Notes: a model not told the origin generated them from the letters alone. DNA of 64,000 bases from Notospermus geniculatus (GCA_002633025.1 NMRB01000279.1:57740-121739); one strand, 5' to 3'; counted from the first letter of the stretch, positions 1 through 11,703 are shown. A program made the numbers and translations.

Positions 1-591
1 ATAAAGCATCAGGACTTCATGGGTTGACGAAGTTGAATGAAGTTGACGTTTATCGCAGACTAATTAAAAAGTCACTATTAACTCTGCGCCCTTTCTTCAG
101 AAATTAGTTTAAAAGTTCTTATTCGAAGTGAAAAAAATATTGAAATTGTTATTTATCAGTGAGATGTACGGAATTAGCGAAACGGAAATGCCGTGAGATG
201 TGATATCAGGATCAACAGAAAAAAAACTACAAAAACTAGAGCGCATTATCCGTCAGTGAGATATGCGAAGGAATCTTCTAAAAAGTATGACGAAACTGCA
301 TTGAGCACCGCTTTTGGCCGTTTGGTATCGTGTTAAGCTATTCTATCTTTGACTCTGGATAAAGATTTATAAACTGATCCGATGATCCCACGTTTGCCGA
401 ACTTCATCACTAAATACTTACTTCTCTAGGATGAGAATGCTTGAACTTCAAAGTTTGACATGCTGAATTGCTGGATTCGGTACTAAACAGAAATTCTTTG
501 AATATCACGTATTATCCCCTTTGTCAATCGACTTATACGAGTGAATCGCTTTATACCTCAACCATGGCCTTGGCATATACTTCATCCGGAT
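1..591. other. intergenic, no gene seen
   Basis: AT-rich sequence with stops in all frames. No splice-flanked coding exon, SINE or clear palindrome was recognised. Confidence 0.5.
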
Positions 592-682
592 GTAGCGCGA
601 ACAATATTTCTGAATCGGATCGAGCATAACACCATATCCGATTCAGTTGACCGTACGGAAAATATTATTGTTGACTCTCCCG
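592..682. mobile_element. short palindromic element, gcgaacaata family
   Basis: The left arm reads gcgaacaatatttctgaatc and an inverted match (gattcag...aatattattgttgac) closes the element. Fragments of the same family (gcgaacaatagaattttccg) recur near 2540, 10690-10860, 15080, 19080, 19320, 21370 and 21470. No coding capacity is seen. It is probably a non-autonomous DNA transposon family, which I infer from copy number and arm symmetry only. Confidence 0.5.
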
Positions 683-819
683 ATTATATTGTTCCTCCTT
701 CTTTACGCTGATTGTTAAGCCAGCAGCACATCGCAAGCGAGCACAATCGCTGTTAACGCCAGGTGTGCGCTGGACAGCGATGCGTGGAATCTTCTTGCCA
801 GCGATGTTCGCCCAGTGCG

Positions 820-943
820 GAGTTTTCGCAAAGCCCCCGAAACGCCAACGAGAACACCAAACCTATTGTTCGATGCCACGAAGAGAGCACCGAACAAAAG
901 GATAGACGTTCGCGTTGGCGTTTCGGGGGCTTTGCGAAAACTC
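820..943. mobile_element. MITE, gagttttcgcaaagc family, copy 1
   Basis: About 124 bp bounded by inverted arms gagttttcgcaaagcccccg and cgggggctttgcgaaaactc. The arms extend inward over some 30 bp. Short ORFs on both strands arise from the palindrome and are not genes. Related copies are at 11559, 11704, 12997, 49932 (half) and 56225. Confidence 0.8.
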
Positions 944-3221
944 TATAATACCGAAGCCAATATCGCCTATAGTCTGCGGTTGCTGGCGAGAAGATCGGTG
1001 GCGAGTTGATCGCTTGGTGTGGTGCTGGCCTTATTGGTCGCCGTAGGATGGCAAAATCGGATGAATAATAGGCCTAAACCAAGCCTAAACAAGGCCGAGG
1101 ACAACGACGAGGGCACATCTTCTTCTTATCCAACGCGAGCCATGGCGTACTTCAAATTTGAGTTCGACACACAGACTATTTACACAAATACCTTGTTTGA
1201 GAGTGCCATTACTGACGCTACCCAACAATCAACAAAAGATCACTCGGCTGCTGCGTCAGGCGTTCACCGCTTTGGTGTTCCAGCGTTAATTATCTTTTTC
1301 TTGGCGTTTAAAGTCCGTGTTATCATCGAACGGCTTGTCTCAGATTAAGCGAAATTAATTTTCGATGGGGACGTGACAAAAACAGCAAGCTACCAGGGAA
1401 TGCGCCGTTATTAAAAAGGGGATAATTTCTTGAAGCGTTTTAGTGATGCAGACGCTTTTTAATTCCACGGTCAATGGAGGTTACCCGCCAATGACGTCAT
1501 TGTTCATTATTTTGCGGACTTCAAACACATTGTGAAATGGTTTTGTTGGAATTCTTCTTCCGTTGTGTCATATGTATAAAAGAGCAAAAATAGATAAGCG
1601 AGCGATGTATTTTTGAAAAGTTATGATTGACGCGATACTCCGTCCGTGTTGGCCTTGAATGAAGTAAGGGTGTAGGCCAATGAATATTATGTCATGGATT
1701 GAGTAAGCCCGACGCCAACGTATTATATACTGAGATGTCGATCCCGATATCCCAAACTCCTTCCGGTTCGAGCGAACTTGCGAAGGCAGTTATTCTTTAG
1801 CATTTTTGATACATTTAAAGAAATGGTACACGTATGCTGAAATCTTCCCGAAGGCAATTAGATATTGGAAGGGTATAAAAGTGTTTCCGGGAAGGTCATT
1901 CGAAGACCATTTCTGTATATCTGTAAGCATTTCTGTAAGCTGTTCTGAAAAATTTGTCCAGTCAATATCAAAATAATAGAACTTACTGTTCATGATATTT
2001 TTCTTTCTTCTCTGCGGAGGCTTTGATGGCCTCTACCGAAGGGTTTATTCAAAGGCTTCGCGAAAGATAGTTCAACTAAGCCGGATTTATTATTATATTT
2101 AATGCATAATGACACTAAAGGTTCTGTATGATGGCGAGCTACATTGTATATATTGAATAGGCATCCATACAAAAGCCATATCAAAGAAAGGGCATTTAAG
2201 CATTTTAGAAATGCACATCCATTTATATACTCCAGCGTTAACCGATCAAGGTTTAAACATTCACTCTTCCGACCCAAGTGGGTGGAAGTTAATGTCATCC
2301 TTTCACGGATTTGAGGAAAAAGAGCCGCGGAAAAAATCTAGCGCGATCTGGCTCATTTGATTAGTGCGTCAGGTTTATAAGACTCAATCAATTTCAACAG
2401 CGAGTCTAACTTGAACAGAAACTTACCACGTTATTTTTTGTATGTGATATGCTCTAAAGAGATACATTTTCCGTCGTCTTCGGCAAGGTTGATATTCTAT
2501 CCAATTTTGCGAACAATAACGGTGTAAACGAGGAGCGAACAATAGAATTTTCCGCGCGGTCAGTTTAAAATGAAACTGAGAATAAAACAAGCCCTAAAGG
2601 CTTTGCAACACAAAGGCATTTGTGGGTACGTGCACACATTCCATCTTTTGTTCACAGGAGTGTGAACACGCTCCATTTTGTTAAACGTGTTTTTCGTGAA
2701 GCAAGGCGTTAACGGCCTTTATCCACTTGAGCGTTTTCGCCTTCAGAGGCATCGCCGCAGAAACAACGTTGGAGCGAGTTTTAGCTTAAATGGAGGAAGG
2801 CCTTCAGAAGTGGATCTGAAATTTTCTCCCTTGACGTCTCAATATTGATATGATATTTTACACTGCCTCGATAATTTCTGCACCATGTCATAATTTTCGG
2901 ACAACATGGGGCCACAAACTGATGAATTCATTTCTGCGGCATACCTTATTCCAAGAGAGAGGCACACCTTGGGGTATGACCAACCAGTCAAGCTGAATGG
3001 AGTCATCTTCTGTTAATTAATCACCATAGGAACCTAGCAGAGTCGGCCCTTAACATTATCAGACGTGGCATTTCGTCATTCAGCCATCTATTTCAGATTC
3101 TCTCTTCTTCCGGTTAAATGAACAACAATCCCATACACTGTTCGGAAACAGCTTTTCCAACAGACAAAAATGAATTGTGTTTACTAAAAAGTGTTTCCTA
3201 CCTGTTATTTGGCTTGGTTGC
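944..3221. other. intergenic, no gene seen
   Basis: No supported gene. The 109-codon ORF at 1019-1348 starts in repeat-derived sequence and has no recognisable domain or splice context. A fragment of the gcgaacaata element lies near 2535-2590. The rest is unremarkable AT-rich DNA. Confidence 0.5.
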
Positions 3222-3414
3222 GGCGTAGTGGTTAAGTGTTGGACACGAGACCTCGGGGCCGTATGCATAAACGAAGATTATCTTGAACTCAGGTTGAGTC
3301 ACAACTTTTCCATTGTCACATCATGCCCTGGCAAACCTGAACAATTAAAAAGCTGTGGCTCAAACTGAGTTCAAGATAATCTTCGTCGGTGCATAAGTGT
3401 CACGAGTTCGAATA
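3222..3414 (+). mobile_element. tRNA-like SINE split by a palindromic element
   Basis: An A-box-like segment (cgtagtggttaagtgttgg, about 3223) and a B-box-like segment (gagttcgaat, about 3403) are separated by a foldback element at roughly 3257-3397. Its arms read cgaagattatcttgaactca and the exact reverse complement. The simplest reading is a SINE head into which a short palindromic transposon inserted. Confidence 0.5.
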
Positions 3415-3440
3415 GGGCGGTATTTTAGAACGTTCCTTAA

Positions 3441-3683
3441 AGGGCTCCGCACACTGGCGACTAAAATAGGGGCGACTACCGATGCGACTAGTACGTCGCC
3501 TGCAATGATTACCTTTGAGGTCGACCAGTGATGTTATCCACGACATCACTGATCTTCCAAAGAAGCATTTGTCGCAAACGAGTCAACAAAAACCAAAAAA
3601 ACTAAAAATATGTTCAGTCGCCTTTGTGGTCGCAAGGGCGGTCGCCTAGAAAATCGCTCGAAAAATCGCCAGTCTGCGGTGCC
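3441..3683. mobile_element. TTAA-flanked MITE (piggyBac-like target)
   Basis: The left end ttaaagggctccgcacactg mirrors the right end, which reads cagtctgcggtgcccttaa. TTAA is present at 3437-3440 and 3684-3687. TTAA target duplication is characteristic of piggyBac-type transposases, so this is a plausible non-autonomous relative. Arms match imperfectly, which suggests age. Confidence 0.55.
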
Positions 3684-3688
3684 CTTAA

Positions 3689-3830
3689 CATTCGAGAGGA
3701 TAAGAAATCGCTCCGCTAACGGTAACACTAACGCTTACGTTATTTTTTACATTGCAAATGTACATGTACGTCAGAAATAGCGTTAACGTTAGTGTTATCG
3801 TTAACGGATCAGTTTCTTAACCTCTCGAAT
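3689..3830. mobile_element. palindromic element attcgagagg
   Basis: Inverted arms begin attcgagaggataagaaa and end tttcttaacctctcgaat, and the inner arms carry gctaacggtaacactaacg. The loop contains tacatgtacg. It is part of the nested stack. Confidence 0.65.
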
Positions 3831-3878
3831 AAGGTCCACCTTAAATCTATTGTTCTCGATTGTTTTACAATAGACTTA

Positions 3879-4011
3879 AGGCTGTGTTTACATAGAGGTA
3901 TACGGTGTACGGACACGCGGGCGAACAATGGCTAATAAAGGGTTCATGACCATGAAACCTTTGTTCGCGCGCGTGTCCGTAGAGCGTATACTTCTATGTA
4001 AACCCGGCCTA
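3879..4011. mobile_element. palindromic element with gtttacat arms
   Basis: The left arm contains tgtttacatagaggtatacg and gtacggacacgcgggcgaac. The right arm mirrors these with tacttctatgtaaac. A more diverged relative lies at 50590-50720. Confidence 0.65.
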
Positions 4012-4165
4012 AAGGCGGTGACAGACTAGGGCGTACGCGACGCGGAGCGACGCGTTTTCTTTTGTGTTTTTGCGCTCCACTGCACATGGTGCTCAGTAGT
4101 GCCTGAAAACACAAAAGAAAACGCTTAGCTCCGCGCCGCGTCGCGCTAGTCTGTCACCGGCTTTA
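4012..4165. mobile_element. MITE, ggtgacagactag family, copy 1
   Basis: Inverted arms start aaggcggtgacagactaggg and close with ctagtctgtcaccggcttta. Inside, a longer stem surrounds gttttcttttgtgttttt. A nearly identical copy lies at 57271-57426 inside an intron of the minus-strand gene, and an end fragment is at about 7171-7204. The two full copies look recent. Confidence 0.8.
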
Positions 4166-4498
4166 GGTCGACCTTAACGTTAAGGAACGTTCTAAAATAG
4201 GCCTACTACCTTATTGTATTCTACACTGGTCTGAAAGGATCAAGTGGTGCGCTCAATGAGCTGCTCCTTGAGTTCCCCAGAAAGGTTTCTGGTTGAGACA
4301 GTGAAAAGCGCTGGGTAAAATCTTCGGATTATTTTGTTAGCCTCATGTCAAGAGCTCATAGAGGGATCATCGAGATCCATAGACAGGTTACGTCTATACA
4401 TGTACACGTCAAGGGTTAGAAAAAGGAAGTTCCACTGAGGTCAAGCCGAAGGCCTGGATGACAATCTTTGACTATTGGATTCAGTGGATCGTGCGGAA

Positions 4499-4682
4499 AT
4501 TGCTTATGCCCGTTGTACACGGTAGGATTTTCTTGTACTAAAAATTATAAATGGGGCTTAAATGGGTGTTCACAATGCCTTTCAGCAGGCAATCAGTAGC
4601 CAATGACCGAAATCACCCTTCATGAGCCTCATTTATAATTTTTAGTACAAAAAAATCCTGCCGTGTACAACGGGCATAAGTC
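4499..4682. mobile_element. foldback element, acttatgcccgttg arms
   Basis: The left arm tgcttatgcccgttgtacac and the right arm gtgtacaacgggcataag pair over about 50 bp, including ttgtactaaaaattataaat. The spacer of about 80 bp is unique. Confidence 0.7.
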
Positions 4683-4776
4683 CGCTCTCTTATTTACATT
4701 GTTATTGGTCGAGGGTATACGATTGCTATCAGATGAATCAAGCATAAGACTTCTGTAATGACAAGGAGCGACATTT

Positions 4777-5045
4777 GGGGCCAAATTCATAAAGGGTGTT
4801 TAAGACTTAGACGCGTGTAACTTCGTCAAATGCATGGTGGAAGTGTGTGGGCCGTATTCAAAAAGGGTGTTTAAGACTTAGACGCGTGTAACTTCGTCAA
4901 ATGCATGGTGGAAGTGTGTACATTTAGTGAAGTTACACGCGTCTAAGTCTTAATCGCGCGATGATCACCCTTTTTGAATACCGCCCTGTGCGTTCAGTGA
5001 AGTTACGCGCGTCTAAGTCTTAAACACCCTTTATGAATATGGCCC
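4777..5045. mobile_element. self-nested foldback element
   Basis: The segment aaagggtgtttaagacttag...gaagtgtgt occurs twice in direct orientation on the left (from 4791 and from 4869). It also occurs twice inverted on the right, ending ccctttatgaatatggccc. This fits one copy inserted into another copy of the same element, giving a two-layer hairpin. Confidence 0.6.
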
Positions 5046-5106
5046 ATGCAGTTTTAAGATTTTTATTTATTTATTAACAAGTTTACAGTTTACAGTTTTA
5101 AGATTT

Positions 5107-5262
5107 GTGTACACTGGCAACTCCACAACATTCATACTAACAATACCATGTTGGATAAATGTTGTCTGGTGTGTACAGAAGAAGTGTTTTCCAACATGTT
5201 TTCCAACATCAAAACAATGTTGTTGAAATGTTGCTTATTTGTTCAAAGTTGCCAACGTTACA
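5107..5262. mobile_element. gtgtacactggcaac family MITE
   Basis: It starts gtgtacactggcaactccac and contains several ccaacat/atgttgg units. Relatives are at 7900-8265, 9351-9722, 12603-12772, 29655, 29965-30105 and 35860-35930. The inverted gtgtacac...gtgtacac ends with internal tgttg runs define the family, which is the commonest repeat in the window. Confidence 0.55.
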
Positions 5263-6198
5263 GGCAGCTTTTGCAAACGGTGGGAAGATACCACTCGGAT
5301 TTTTCCAAAAGCAGTGACAATTTTCAGCAAGAATGTGAACTTGGTAGTGGAGTTGAAAAGCTCGGAGGAATTTTTTCGTTATAAACTACCTGTCTCCGAA
5401 TTCAGCTGTAACGATTATTGAGCATAACCCCTCAGGGTGAATATTCAACAGACTTCGCAATAGAAAACAACTGAAATTGCTAAGCCCCGAGTTTATTTCA
5501 ATTAGGCAGACGATTTCATGTCACGTCACGGATGAGTTTCACGCAGCGACAAGCCAAGCGAAGTTCGCGATTTGAAATTACATTAAACTTAAAATGATTT
5601 TGACGTTGATGAACTTAAACATGTCGCTTCATAAATATTTTCTTACTTACATGTAGTTTTTATTTTGTCTGTATCGGTGCAGAAAAAATCCAGCGAGTTT
5701 AAATAAGGTATTTTTATCGGGTACCTTTTATTTCGTAAGAGGAATATTTCTTTGCGTTTTAAATATTAAATTTGCGCATTGTGTACGATTAGACTGAGCC
5801 AGTGATGTTGTCAATTATCCGGTTATAGACAAAGAACGTTTTACATTCTGATAGGAAAGAACAATGAAATACCGAATACCAGTAGGAGGAACTCACAAAA
5901 TACCGCAGGGTACTCAGCAATTTTTATTGTCTAGGCACTTTGTTTACATTTTTGCCGGGAAACGTTTCCCTCCAGGTCACGTCTGAGGGAAAAATAACAT
6001 GAACCCTTGCAAAATAACTTCTTTGAGCGTCATCACCAAATACCAGATTGCGCCTCAGGGTTTTTTTGGATGACAAATAGGTCGCTGTGACAGTGATACC
6101 GCACATAGGCCTAATGGTAAAAGTCAGTGAAAGGTGGTTGAATTGCGCTGCATATGACCACTGACATCGATCCGGATCGAACCGAGTCAATGTGAACC
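5263..6198. other. intergenic, no gene seen
   Basis: No splice-flanked coding exon and no clear palindrome. The short ORFs here have no recognisable features. Confidence 0.45.
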
Positions 6199-6532
6199 AT
6201 CTGATTCTCACCAGTCCATCTGGCCTGACGCCCATCTAGCCTGGTTTGAATCCATCATATTTCCCGCTTCTGAGGCGGTTAGAGCCTCAGCCAGTCATCG
6301 GTGTGCGAAGGCTAATCGACGTGCCAATCAAAATCCGTGTTACAAATGTATGCTGGTAGAGAGGAGAAAGTGCCGAACGGCGATATGTTTCACGAGTTCT
6401 GATTGGCTCGGAGGCGGGTCAGGTAGGGGTCAGATTCATTAATTTATAATTTATGAGTTAACGCAAAAGATGACATGATTGGGACAAGGCTGAAGACGCA
6501 GTCGATGGCCTTGTTTGGACAAGATGATGTGA
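6199..6532. mobile_element. SINE-like 330-bp repeat, copy 1
   Basis: It starts near ctgattctcaccagtc, carries a pol-III B-box-like ggtttgaatcc, and ends near cagtcgatggccttgttt. It matches 22581-22896 and 35932-36196 at clearly recognisable identity. The tRNA origin is inferred from the B-box only. Confidence 0.65.
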
Positions 6533-7845
6533 ACGGGTCTGTGAGTCTGCACGGTGAATCTCGGTGGGCAAAGCAATAAGACTGTTAGCAAAATTCCGGT
6601 TGGCATGAAACAATAAGTGTGAAGTAGATTTCGGTTGGCAAAACAATACATGTACGTGTTATATTTATAAGGTGAATGTTGGTTACCAAGGGTGAAGTAA
6701 TTTGCCTACATGTATATCAGAGAATTTTATAGGCATGTTATTGTAACAAGAAACGTGAATACAGCGCCTCGGGGCAGTCATGACAGCCGGGTTTTTTGCC
6801 GACACATCTGTCATAATGCGCCTCATGTGTGTTGTTTACCTGTCTCTGCTGTAAAAAGCCTGACACAGGGGTTCGGTTCATGAAAATCTGAGTTAATCAT
6901 GCCATGTCTTCCGGTACCGGCAATGTTTCTTATACCTTGTCGCATTACATGTGGGTACAAAAATAATCCCTACCGACTCTATACATCATAATATGTTCCC
7001 CACAGGTGTGTAAAAAAAGAATGTCCCCAGGAAGAACTGTCAGAGGAAAAGATCCTATTGTTATATTCTAATCTTTGGCAATTAGTTTCTATAGTCATGA
7101 TGCACCTTAAATCCGTCTTGGAACAATAAAAGCGGAAACTTTCACGGGGGGGGGCATTCTTCACTCTAAAGCCGGTGACAGACAAGCACGTACGCGACGC
7201 GTCATGCAGGCGTTCCGCCAATCAGATTNTTCGGCGCAGAATTTATAACCTTGAATTATTTCCTCATATTGTCCGCATATCTACCCAATTGTCTTAGTCC
7301 ATGATTTTACTTCTCCTGGTGTGATCCTAGATGTGTCCGCGCTGTCCTGCTACAATCAGCAGCATTTCGCGCCCTTCACGATTGCTTCCTGGGACACTCC
7401 CAGGTATGTCTGCAGAGATTCGTAGTAATGTCCCAGGAAACGATGATTCGCACACTTTTTTTCGCGACTGACGCGGAAAGGATGCCGAAATGGCATAATT
7501 TGTTTCCGCAACCCTTCCTAATCTTGTCAGCGCTCTAGTGGACGCCACCCATGCCTGACAACTCGCCCCCGGATGTCCCTACAGTTAGTTCGCATTTCAT
7601 GGATGAGCCTATCTGAAATTTCCCGGATGACCAAGCGTACAACAGTAATTGCAACTTTATCAACTGGCATTATGTCAATTTCGATGTACAACACAAATAT
7701 CCGGCATGAAATTACTTTCATATGATTTATATGTGTTAGTTAATCATGCAAGCTGGTCACTAAACAAAGTAATTGGGCGAAACGGGAGCCTTAATGAAAT
7801 GTGACTCGTAATCAACTGCAGGTACCAATGAGCATCCATCAGTTT
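6533..7845. other. intergenic with one assembly N
   Basis: No supported gene. It contains a ggtgacagac element end at 7171-7204 and an unresolved base at 7229. Confidence 0.45.
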
Positions 7846-8163
7846 TTCAGCGTCTTCCCATTGTGCCTTTTTCCAATTCGCCCTCTAGTGGTTAGGTGTA
7901 GAGTTAGGGTTGAGCTGCGTCACACTTGCAACGTTATTTCCCAACCTTTGAACAACTTCTTGAGCAACAAGATCTTTCGACTCTTGGCCAACAATATTGA
8001 AACGTCTTTCAGCGTCTTCCCATTGCGCCTTTTTCCAATTCGCCCTCTAGTGGTTAGGTGTAGAGTTAGGGTTGAGCTGCGTCACAATTGCAACATTTTC
8101 CCAACCTTTGAACAACTTCTTGAGCAACAAGATCTTTCGACTCTTGGCCAACAATTGAAACAA
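7846..8163. repeat. tandem duplication, 162-bp unit
   Basis: The segment ttcagcgtcttcccattg... recurs 162 bp later (8008) with few differences, through cgccctctagtggttaggtg and ctcttggccaacaat. The unit includes tgttg elements of the gtgtacac family. It creates a 140-codon ORF with an internal protein repeat, which is an artefact of the duplication. Confidence 0.75.
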
Positions 8164-9350
8164 CATATTGGAAAAATCTTTCCCCTGTACACACTGGACA
8201 ATATTTGTCCAGCAATGTGTTAGTACTCTCAATGTTGCTGAAGTGTTGCCTGTGCACACAGGCTTTAGGGGAAATCACGCTATTCGGCCGCTGAATCGAC
8301 ATGGACAATTTGTAAGCCGTTCATGCACTCCGCCCCATGGAAATGTACTACACTGCATAATACATTAGAAGGTAACATACTTAATATGGCTTTCGCAGAT
8401 TCGGCTATGTTTCAGAAGCTGTACTTTCCAAATGATTTGAGATTACACCGGTCCCAGCGGTTCTTGGCAAAATGCAACAATACATAGTAATAGTAATTTG
8501 AGATATCCCTACGTATATATTCGGGTTTTGTGGCTGTTCCCCCAATGCTTCGCCAATGCAACAGCCATCGGCATTTTTTTCCAATATACAATCCCATCAG
8601 CGTTACCATGAAGCATAAATAAATCATACGCCCATTGTCGGCAATTACTGATTGCAAAAAACTTCATATTGCCGCACTCACCCCAGTGGTGCATAACATA
8701 CCGGCCATATCCGCTGAGATGACACATCTCGCTTTAATAGAAAGATAACAGGGTCCATATTCATAAAACATTGCAAGGCGCAGTTACTGCTACAGTGCCC
8801 AGTACATACCAGTCGAAATGGTCCCAACTCCTCTGCCGATCAAGCATCAAATTTGGAAGAAGCCGTAGGACCTGTCTGGATGCTTAGTAAGCAAGTGATG
8901 TTCAACGAGAGATGTGCAAAAAATCAAAGATACGCATGCTGAAACATTGACCATCCTGGCGAGACGACGAGTCAGGGATACTTTAAGGCTTTGCATGTTT
9001 TTACTTAACTCTGTCTTTCGTCAGCATTTTTTCCGGCCAGATTGTATTCTGTCAGCGACAAAGGTCACGTGACAAGACCTCTCGGATGCATTCTGATTTT
9101 TACAGTCGATAAAATTCAGAACAACATTATAGAAGTAACTCAAATGTTGCCGCAATATCCCACGGAATGTCAACTATATCCTTACAGAAAATGACTTGAT
9201 GGGACATAAGTATAATTTAATTCCAATCCAATTTCAAAACCGATGATTATTTTCCATTCTGATTTTAAGTTCGATTGAGTTTTAGCGACCATTATAAAAC
9301 AGCCATAAAGTTTAGAATATTATAACACAAGTATAAAATGCTAAAAGTCT
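8164..9350. other. intergenic, no gene seen
   Basis: A gtgtacac-family fragment lies at about 8190-8265. Otherwise there are no splice-flanked ORFs and no recognised repeat. Confidence 0.45.
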
Positions 9351-9722
9351 GTGTACACCGGCAACATTTTCCCAACGTTTAGAATAACAACAACTTGTTG
9401 GACAAATGTTGCCTAGTGTGTACGAGGGAAACGAGTTTCACAACATGTTGCTCAAATGTTGCAATAATTTGTTGGCCTGTATAGGCCTACATGTACGGGG
9501 TCAAAATATGGTGTTGCTCAGGAATGTTGCTCAAATGTTGCAATAATTTGTTGGCCTGTATATACATGTACAGGGTCAAAATATGATGTTGTTCAGGAAT
9601 GTTGTTCAAAATATGTTGCAATAATTTGTTGGCCTGTACATGTATGTACATTTACGGGGTCAAAATACGGTGTTGTTCAGGAATGCTGTTCAAATGTTGG
9701 GAAACTGCTGCCAGTGTACACG
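9351..9722. mobile_element. gtgtacac family element with internal tandem array
   Basis: The element opens gtgtacaccggcaacatttt and closes ctgccagtgtacac. Between the ends, a unit of about 79 bp (tgttgctcaaatgttgcaat...) repeats about three times from 9443 to 9700. The array appears to have grown inside the transposon. Confidence 0.7.
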
Positions 9723-10905
9723 AATAGGTTTAGGTAAATGTGTATTTAACATTGACAGTTATTACAATGTATACTCATTACATGAACTGTTTATACACCA
9801 AAGAGTGTCAACACCTTTTTCGACACGTTGTTCTTCAAGAAGACAAGACAAAGATTTTCATCCCATCCACTCACAGACCAGAATATTTATCGCCCCACCT
9901 CTTTATTATTCCTGCGCAGTCGCTTCGGGTCTCTGTAACGGTATCGACACAAAAGGCATCTTTTTGATAACGAGCCTTCCCTCGGGGAAACCGTACGGAA
10001 CACTGGTGTCCAGGGCTGACTGACCACTCTAAAGTAACTGCTTATGATTCCTGGAGAGGGACAACCGGCTAATCACGGGCGTCTCACTGCGAACAACAAA
10101 GGCAGCCAAACAGAAGAAAGATGCTTTTGAAACGAACACGGTTAAGCCAGAGGTGCCGAACTATTCTGTCCGAAAGTCCAACGATGGTGGACAATAAACT
10201 TGACAGTTTGTATCACATTAGGAAGATTTTTTCGCCTCGGTCGCCCACAGGAAGCATGTTACCACCACATGGATGCTTCCTATACAATATGTTCAAATGC
10301 TTCGACGGTTTTAAAGTTGAATTATCCCGAGCAGAATTTTTGTCCGAAAACATTTTACTGAACTGTAAAGAAGTAATGCAAATTGTTGCGTTTAGGATAA
10401 AAATTGGTATTTTTGCTTAACTGCTTGTTCATGGTAACTGGTTGCTTGATATCATGATAGGAGTGAAAGAGTGTCTGCTTCATCAGTATCGCCAAACGTG
10501 CCATTATACTATTATTACAGTATCTGCATATTAAAAACATGGCTTAATGTAGTATGCAAGTTATATTTCCTATAATGGTTTTAGCATGGCGTAGTCACGC
10601 GAAAGGTAAAACAATGAAAATAGAATCCACATCTTAGTCAGACAAAGTGGGTTTAGTTTGAACTTCAACAGATTCTTGACCAATAACAATTTAAAGGAGT
10701 GTGTGAACAAAAGCGCATTTTCCGTACGCGGTCAGCTGAATCGGATAGCCAGGCATCACAATGTACATGTAAGCGGGAGTGTGAACAATAGCGCATACGA
10801 CTTAGGGTCAGTACAATAGAAAGAGCTTGAACCTGCCCCTTACGTAAACGGTAGCTCAAACAATAGCAAATATGCCTTGAGGCAGCACAATCTGATAGAG
10901 TATAA
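9723..10905. other. intergenic, no gene seen
   Basis: ORFs of 60-127 codons occur but none has splice signals, a signal peptide or a known motif. Degenerate gcgaacaata-family pieces occupy about 10690-10860. Confidence 0.45.
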
Positions 10906-11016
10906 ACCAGGGGGCCGACCGCACAGAAAGTCCGATAAAATGCTACCGGCGCTTATCGGCAGTAGGCACTGCAAGTACTACATGTATATTGGACTTTCTG
11001 TGCGGTCGGCCCTGGG
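10906..11016. mobile_element. palindromic element, ggccgaccgcacag arms
   Basis: The arms ggccgaccgcacagaaagtcc and ggactttctgtgcggtcggcc (first 20 bases compared) pair almost perfectly around a loop of about 60 bp. A typical small MITE. Confidence 0.75.
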
Positions 11017-11558
11017 TAGGTCATCGGAATGGGTAGGTCAATCGACAACCGCCAACAACCCCAAGGGCAAGTCATGCACCGTATTGTTAGGCCTGTTTTT
11101 TATGGCAGGAAAAACGGCCATCTATTTTGTCAGTTCCCCTCATGCGTAAGAATGCAACAACGAGACTGTCCTCGCGAGTAAGGGCGTTCCTACGACGATA
11201 AATCACATTCCGGACGTCTATTTAATCGGCGCGTTGCTTACACGTAATTTCAGACAATACAGGAAGGAAGCTATATTCGACTAATTGGTGGAGTCAGTGT
11301 AGCGTAATGGAGGGATGAGTCGTTAGAATTGACGCTAAGTGACAGATTTATCAATCAGCGTGTCATCTTCGACAAGCTTGCGTTTTTCGCTGGATAACTG
11401 TTCTATTACAAAATTCAATAGCTCGAATGACGAACACGCGATAAAAAACACTTTTCGCTGACTGTAATATCAACTGCTGGTACACGGCCGCCGATATATC
11501 GCAGGTGCAATTTGAGGTTCTATTTATTATCGACGGAAATGGCCGACACAGTTATACA
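11017..11558. other. intergenic, no gene seen
   Basis: No coding or repeat signal was recognised apart from low-complexity AT-rich stretches. Confidence 0.4.
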
Positions 11559-11690
11559 GTTTTTCGCAAAGCCCCCTACGCCACCTACCAACGCCAACGT
11601 CTATCTTTTTATTCAGTCGGTGCTCTCTTCGTGGCATCGAACGATGGGATTGACGTTCTTATCGGCGTTTCGGAGGCTTGGCGAAAACTC
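11559..11690. mobile_element. MITE, gagttttcgcaaagc family, copy 2
   Basis: It reads gtttttcgcaaagcccccta on the left and aggcttggcgaaaactctat on the right. It is diverged from copy 1 and lies only 14 bp from copy 3 in the same orientation. Confidence 0.7.
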
Positions 11691-11703
11691 TATACATGTA
11701 TAT

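Larger units (their letters stand above)
3421..4199. mobile_element. nested stack of palindromic elements
   Basis: The outer arms tattttagaacgttccttaa (3421-3440) and its reverse complement (4180-4199) enclose four further foldback elements: 3441-3683 (TTAA-flanked), 3689-3830, 3879-4011 and 4012-4165. Each has its own distinct inverted arms, so they look like successive insertions into one older element. Confidence 0.7.

Noticed and set aside
1019-1348. 109-codon plus-strand ORF
   Set aside because: It begins in repeat-derived sequence, shows no domain, and no splice or promoter signals support it.
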